Shown: positions 1-64,000 of the stretch, piece after piece
Layout: each line of letters starts with the position of its first letter
How positions within the stretch are numbered: the stretch's first letter is position 1
Assembly (NCBI GenBank): GCA_054601695.1
Contig: BAAHQB010000302.1
Location: 62,001-126,000 of the forward strand
From: Amorphochlora amoebiformis
Lineage: Eukaryota; Cercozoa; Chlorarachniophyceae
Reading direction: 5' to 3'
DNA: 64,000 nt
Made by a program: the position numbers and the translations under genes
The notes under the pieces: model-generated
What the model was told of the DNA's origin: nothing
Database searches by the model: none
What the model saw: only the letters and a program-made list of their open reading frames with translations

Positions 1-169
1 ACAGATATCCTTATGATATATTTCACCTTAATTTGTCGGCTATGGCGTCCCAGCCTTCCGTCTTCCTCGGATCGTGATGGCGGCCCAAAGAGACCTTTCA
101 AGAGTCAAAGTTAAGGGAGATCCCACAATTTTTGAAGGGGCTCCATTTTTGGGCATCTACCGCCGTCTT

Positions 170-343
170 TCACAGGTCATAATGTCCACGTAGACATACA
201 CATGGATGCTTCCGACACAAGAAGTCCTTGGCTGTTAAGGACTCTACTGGTGTTTTGAATGGTATTTTATCGGGAGGATGTTTGGAGTCCAGAAGCGCAC
301 ATGAGGCTCTGATATCGATTCTTTCGTTTTCACTCATTTTCAT
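170..343 (-). CDS. Unidentified 57-codon open frame, possible first exon of a leftward gene
   Basis: A minus-strand frame runs from an ATG at 343 to a TGA at 170. It has balanced, non-repetitive composition (for example DSKHPPDKIPFKTP and VESLTAKDFL), unlike the Tyr-Ile frames around it. I recognise no domain. It could be a short protein or the 5' coding exon of a gene leaving the window to the left, with a splice site near the stop. The plus strand of the same segment also holds an open, hydrophobic frame ending in TAA at about 400, so the coding strand is not certain. A consensus-like donor (gtaagt) on the plus strand at 421 could belong to a non-coding first exon of the downstream G-patch gene. 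That would make this a divergent promoter region. Confidence 0.3.
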   Translation of the reverse strand: MKMSENERIDIRASCALLDSKHPPDKIPFKTPVESLTAKDFLCRKHPCVCLRGHYDL

Positions 344-439
344 CTTTTCGGGTTTGATTGGGATGTGCTTATTAGGACGCTTGGTTGCATTTGGAGTCTA
401 AGCAGTATTACTTGTACTGGTAAGTTCATGCTTCATATT

Positions 440-23146
<22,707 letters not shown>

Positions 23147-24180
23147 CTAGTCTAGAATGTATGCCTCAGTTGCCCATCGGATCAGTAACTGCGGATACAG
23201 CATTAAAGATGAAAAAGTATGGATAGTGTATAATCTGCTATCTCAGCGAGTCTCAGCTCAGTGAGTATCTGGAGTATCTAGTACTAATTGTATGTTGTCT
23301 AGAATCTGGAGATTGTATAGATTCTACGAATATAATCTAGATAATCTAGATATGGCAATCTCTAGATCTAAGCAATGCTAGACTTACCTAGTTATACTAG
23401 TTACAGTTACAACTGGTTACAATACTACTAGCACCAGTTACAGTTGCTGTTACACTGGTTACAGTTACACTAGTTACTGTTACACTAGTCACAGTTACAC
23501 TAGTCACTGTTATCACTATAGTTACAGTTACACTAGTTACAGTTACACTAGTTACAGTTACCTAGGTTACACTCAACTGACTCAACCATAGTCTAGGTTA
23601 CTGGTCTATTGGTTACTACTAGTACTAGTTACAGACTACTAGACTACACTAGTTACGATTACACTAGTTACAGTTACACTAGTTCTAGAGTTACCTAGGT
23701 TACAGTTACACTCTAGACACTAGTTACAGTGACACTAGTTACTGTTGCACTAGTTCTAGACTTCTAGTAGTTACTGTTACACTAGTTACAGTTACACTAG
23801 TTACAGTTACACTAGTTACAGTTACACTGTTACTGTTACACTAGCTACAGTTACACTAGTTACAGTTACACTAGTTCTAGTAGTTACAGTTACACTAGTT
23901 ACACTAGTACAGTTACACTAGTTACTGTTACACTAGCTACAGTTACACTAGTGACAGTTACACTAGTTACAGTTACACTGGTTTCAGTTACACTGGTTTC
24001 AGTTACACTAGTTACTGTTACACTAGTTACAGTTACACTAGTTACCGTTACACTAGCTACAGTTACACTAGTTACAGTTACACTGGTTTCTAGCTTTTTT
24101 CGATGTTAGCCAGTATCTTTGCCCATTTCTGTTTTCTCCAATATGTCCTAATATCGGTATGGGTGCGGCTTAATATATAC

Positions 24181-24222
<42 letters not shown>

Positions 24223-24291
24223 GTATATTTTATATATTTTAACAATATATATATATGTTTATATGTATACATTTATGTATATGCAGTAATT
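23147..24291. repeat. Convergent intergenic region with ACTAGTTACAGTTAC minisatellite
   Basis: This lies between the stop codons of the G-patch gene and the leftward PPR gene. About 23,390-24,090 is a 15-bp minisatellite with the palindrome ACTAGT in each unit. The segment at 24,103-24,165 resembles a decayed copy of the last PPR exon but one. The rest is unique sequence with no gene seen. Confidence 0.85.
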
Positions 24292-44092
<19,801 letters not shown>

Positions 44093-44372
44093 GCCGGGCG
44101 AGGGTCTGGAGACTGTTCGAGATATGAAATATCCTTCGGGTTTCGGTGGAGATTTCAAAACCTCTAATAGACATTTATAAGCATGGAACTGATATTTCGT
44201 ATATCTTGGATAATATATCTGGATATTAAGGAGCGAAATACGACATATCCATCCGAACTCTATCTGACCTAAGAAAAGAAACAAATCTCCGATTATGCCG
44301 AAAATCGGGTAGAAACAGAGGGGTCTCTCCCAGAAAAATCCAGCGCCACGCACCAGGCAGCCATCCGGAACG
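44093..44372. promoter_or_regulatory. Divergent promoter interval between PPR gene and NAC-beta
   Basis: The two start codons are 280 nt apart on opposite strands. The segment has balanced base composition and no microsatellite, in contrast to the surroundings. No specific element is recognised. The role is inferred from the head-to-head layout. Confidence 0.5.
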
Positions 44373-44870
44373 ATGCCGTTCAACCCTGACAAACTCAAGA
44401 AACTCGTCTCCAAGAACAACTCTGTCCGCACAGGGGGAAAGGGATCTGTTCGAAGAAAGAAGAAGACCACCCGCAAGAACTTGTCGCACGACGACAAGCG
44501 GCTCACAAACACACTTAAGCGCTTGAACGTTCGCGATATCCCGGCGATCGAAGAAGTCAATCTGTTCAAGGACGACGGAACGGTGATCCATTTCGCCTCT
44601 CCAAAAGTCCAGGCTTCTATCGCCGCGAACACCTACGTCGTTAGCGGGAACGCCGAGAACAAGAAGCTGCAGGAGCTGCTTCCGGGAATCATCAGCCAAC
44701 TTGGACCGGATAATCTCGATCACCTCAAGAGAATCTACTCTACATACTCCAACGAAGCACCAGAGAACAAGGCCGAAGATGACGATGATGACGTGCCGGA
44801 GCTTGAGCAGAACTTCGAAGATGCCACCAAGGAGGATGGGGATGACGACGATCTTCCCGAGCTTGTTTAG
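44373..44870 (+). CDS. Nascent polypeptide-associated complex subunit beta (BTF3 family)
   Basis: An intronless 165-residue frame runs from ATG at 44,373 to TAG at 44,868-44,870, close to the family's usual 150-200 aa. The N-terminal basic stretch (SVRRKKKTTRKN, about residues 25-36) is the ribosome-binding signature of NAC-beta. The NAC domain follows (about 37-105), with LKRLNVRDIPAIEEVNLFKDDG, broken here as LKRLNVRDIPAIEEV then NLFKDDGTVIHFASPKVQ. The tail is acidic (DDDDDVPELEQNF and DGDDDDLPELV). NAC-beta pairs with NAC-alpha at the ribosome exit tunnel and shields nascent chains. Minus-strand frames over the same bases are shadows. It is the only intronless recognised gene here and has no AT tracts or decoy copies. 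Confidence 0.97.
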   Translation: MPFNPDKLKKLVSKNNSVRTGGKGSVRRKKKTTRKNLSHDDKRLTNTLKRLNVRDIPAIEEVNLFKDDGTVIHFASPKVQASIAANTYVVSGNAENKKLQELLPGIISQLGPDNLDHLKRIYSTYSNEAPENKAEDDDDDVPELEQNFEDATKEDGDDDDLPELV

Positions 44871-45341
44871 GTAGAATGAGCACTAGGCAAGTTAGAGTAA
44901 CAAGCGTAAGTGTATATAATTTTTCGGGTATCGAAGCTTATAATTCGAGTCGCTAGGCTCCAAATGTGAGGTTTTATTGGTGTCAAGTGTCATGATAGGG
45001 GTAATTATATATAACAAACAAAAACATTATATAATTTCGTAACTAACCCCGGGGATCACTATGCAAAAAATTCGACGAGGAACTCATCGGATGATTGTTC
45101 AGGCTTACTAGCAGTTTATCTAGTTTATAATCAACTACAGCTGGATTAATAATTGTAATATTCTAGATATTATCTACGCATGCACCGCGAGAAGTAACAT
45201 TACATACATCTAGACATGTTACGCCGCTAGTGGAATAGAGTACATGTACATACCAGCTCCTAAATTCACAACCATATGCACATAGCGTCTACGCGAAAAT
45301 TTACGTCAAGACTTTGGATCCACTTAGCACCAGTAGCAGTT
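44871..45341. other. Convergent intergenic region, no gene seen
   Basis: About 470 nt of moderately AT-rich unique sequence lie between the NAC-beta stop and the stop of the leftward WW/RRM gene. It must hold both 3' UTRs. No RNA gene or repeat is recognised. Confidence 0.6.
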
Positions 45342-57955
<12,614 letters not shown>

Positions 57956-58562
57956 CCTTCAGCCGGGATTTCCAAGGGGATCCCGGGATTTGGTTGAGAA
58001 TCCCGAGCAGAGATAGTGGAGAGATTCGCCTTCCGAAAATCCCCAATTGGGCAAGAGCTCGGGCGTCCAAACCTCAGCCCAGCCACACCACCCGTCCTTT
58101 CTTCTACCGTCCCGATTTGAGGTGCTCCGACAGCAAAACACTACGAATACCCCTGGACGTAGCTTGCCGTCCGATATGTACTCGCCGACGAAGGCAGAAG
58201 GGGACAGACGACTCAACAAGGCGAGGAATTGCTATCCGCAAAGCCAACGGTGCGGGTTAGCGTCGCGATTGGCAATATTACTGGCCATAGTATGTACTGT
58301 GATGGTCCCAACGAGTAGACGACAGCCTCCGATGCTAAAGAATTTAGGGAGGAGCAATCGGGGGCGCCTGACCACTTCATGGGGCCCGAGATTGAGACCC
58401 GTTCGAACGACTCGCTGTAGATGCCTCCAACTACCAGGGTATATCTGATGCAGACTCCCTCTCGGTCCTAGAGTGTAAAGAATATAACAAAGCTTCATTT
58501 TAGATTTGGGGGATTCTAGGGGTTGAGAAAACAAAGAAAAATCGAGGAGTTGAGAGTGAAAT
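57956..58562. promoter_or_regulatory. Divergent promoter interval between the WW/RRM gene and the second PPR gene
   Basis: About 600 nt of balanced composition and no microsatellite lie between two head-to-head start codons. Open frames on both strands here (up to 133 codons) show no domain and are taken as chance frames in GC-richer sequence. The regulatory role is inferred from position. Confidence 0.45.
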
Positions 58563-62866
<4,304 letters not shown>

Positions 62867-62928
62867 ACCATCGTTGTACATATATTATAGGTCCTGCAAA
62901 AGTTCTTTCAAAAAGTACTTTAGATGAA

Positions 62929-62962
<34 letters not shown>

Positions 62963-63470
62963 GTGTATGTATGTATATATTTTACCAAGCAGTACCGATC
63001 CAAGTCTGTAGTGCTTAGTGCTAGAGTCCAAACGTTCTGACCTTTATCATCTAGCTAGATCTCAAGATCTCAAGAAATGCTGAAAAGTCTAGAAAGTACC
63101 CCTCATAGCCAGTGTCTTACTCGGCAAGTTGATCATTGTGTTCGTTCAAATTGTTGCAATATTGCGATTGCCTTCAATCACTGAAAAATTAGCTAGATTA
63201 CTACGATTAGTATGATACGTATTCTGGAAGTACTAGATATATTACTATAGGTCGTCTAGGTCGTGCATATACATTTCTCATGAGTGTATCTAGTATATTC
63301 TAGATATTGAACTTTATACCATTAGATCATGAGTATATCCTAGATATCTGTATATCTGGATATGTCACGACGTAGATGTAGTGGACACTCGAGTTTCTCA
63401 ATTGATCGAGAGTCGTATCTACTGTGGATTGCAACTTGTTTACTGACTACCGTTCAACCATCTATGGGTC
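62867..63470. other. Intergenic unique sequence, no gene seen
   Basis: About 600 nt of mostly unique, moderately AT-rich sequence with CTAGATAT-type motifs follows the PPR stop. It probably holds the 3' UTR. No RNA gene is recognised. Confidence 0.55.
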
Positions 63471-63538
63471 TCATTTGCCAGATCTTCTAACGACGACCGC
63501 TCCGCCTAACTCTTCGAGAAGACTCCCTTTTCCATTAC
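63471..63538 (-). CDS. Possible terminal exon of another leftward gene
   Basis: On the minus strand an AG acceptor at 63,539-63,540 opens a frame of 21 residues (NGKGSLLEELGGAVVVRRSG, then K) to a TGA at 63,471. Composition is coding-like and the position (convergent with the PPR gene) is reasonable. The upstream sequence to 64,000 is mostly AT-rich, and I could not find the preceding exon. No domain can be assigned. Confidence 0.3.
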
Positions 63539-63539
63539 C

Positions 63540-63723
63540 TTTTATGTATTTATAAATATGTATATATGTATTCGCATATATACATATATATATCCACAAA
63601 CCTACCACATACACCCAGATATATGTACATTATATATGTATATATATATATATATATACGTTATGTAATAGTTTTAGAGGTGTTCTATATTTATCACGGT
63701 AACTTGAAGTATGTCACACACAC

Positions 63724-63773
<50 letters not shown>

Positions 63774-64000
63774 GATATATATATATATATATATATGATG
63801 TATATGGTGTTTACTATCATATACATTTATAATTGTATATAGAGTACGCAATATATGTAAGTAAAAATTAGACATGTATGTATATATACACACATATGTA
63901 TGTGTATATATGCATATATATATATATATATAAATATAAATATATATATAATATGTGTATATGTTTTTAAGTATATATGTATGTATGTATAGATTCATGG
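63540..64000. repeat. AT-rich microsatellite sequence at the right end
   Basis: (AT)n tracts with small unique islands (63,655-63,715; 63,800-63,875). Nothing else is recognised. Confidence 0.7.

Noticed and set aside
57959-58448. Overlapping frames on both strands in the D/E intergenic region (72-133 codons)
   Set aside because: Non-repetitive but without recognisable domain. They lie between two head-to-head start codons and overlap each other on both strands.

Overview
The window is nuclear DNA of a eukaryote, probably a microbial or algal one; I do not name a species. The evidence is spliceosomal introns (GT-AG, plus one likely GC-AG), a NAC-beta subunit, a CWC2/RBM22-type splicing factor, a G-patch protein, two organelle-type pentatricopeptide (PPR) proteins, and many interstitial tracts of the TTAGGG telomere motif. 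More than half of the sequence is (AT)n microsatellite, so most long open frames here are meaningless Tyr-Ile, Ser-Leu or Arg-Glu frames. The real coding information lies in short exons of 21 to 327 nt scattered through the AT tracts. I found them by joining islands of non-repeat sequence whose splice sites and reading phases agree.

Layout: (A) a plus-strand G-patch gene, about 2.0-23.15 kb, 21 proposed exons, 5' end unresolved. (C) a minus-strand PPR gene, 44.09 down to 24.29 kb, 24 proposed exons, about 646 aa. (N) an intronless plus-strand NAC-beta/BTF3 gene at 44,373-44,870, head-to-head with C. (D) a minus-strand gene, 57.96 down to 45.34 kb, 18 proposed exons, encoding WW-WW-CCCH-RRM with a basic/acidic tail. 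(E) a second, plus-strand PPR gene at 58,563-62,866, 7 exons, head-to-head with D. Genes A and C converge across a minisatellite, and N and D converge across 0.5 kb. A possible terminal exon of another minus-strand gene lies at 63,471-63,538, and a 57-codon minus-strand frame lies at 170-343.

The most striking signal is a systematic exon-edge duplication in genes A, C and D. Many exons have one complete copy with both splice sites, and 1 to about 10 incomplete copies separated from it by (AT)n. Copies that keep the 3' splice site and the start of the exon lie upstream of the true exon. Copies that keep the end of the exon and the 5' splice site lie downstream. Each breaks off into (AT)n inside the exon. 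The introns are thus largely microsatellite plus splice-site decoys, and many begin gtatata and end tatatag. Genes N and E have no such copies. Interstitial telomeric tracts often start at or within about 15 nt of a 5' splice site and carry a shared spacer repeat. Functionally A and D look like splicing or RNA factors, C and E like organellar RNA-binding proteins, and N is a ribosome-associated chaperone subunit.
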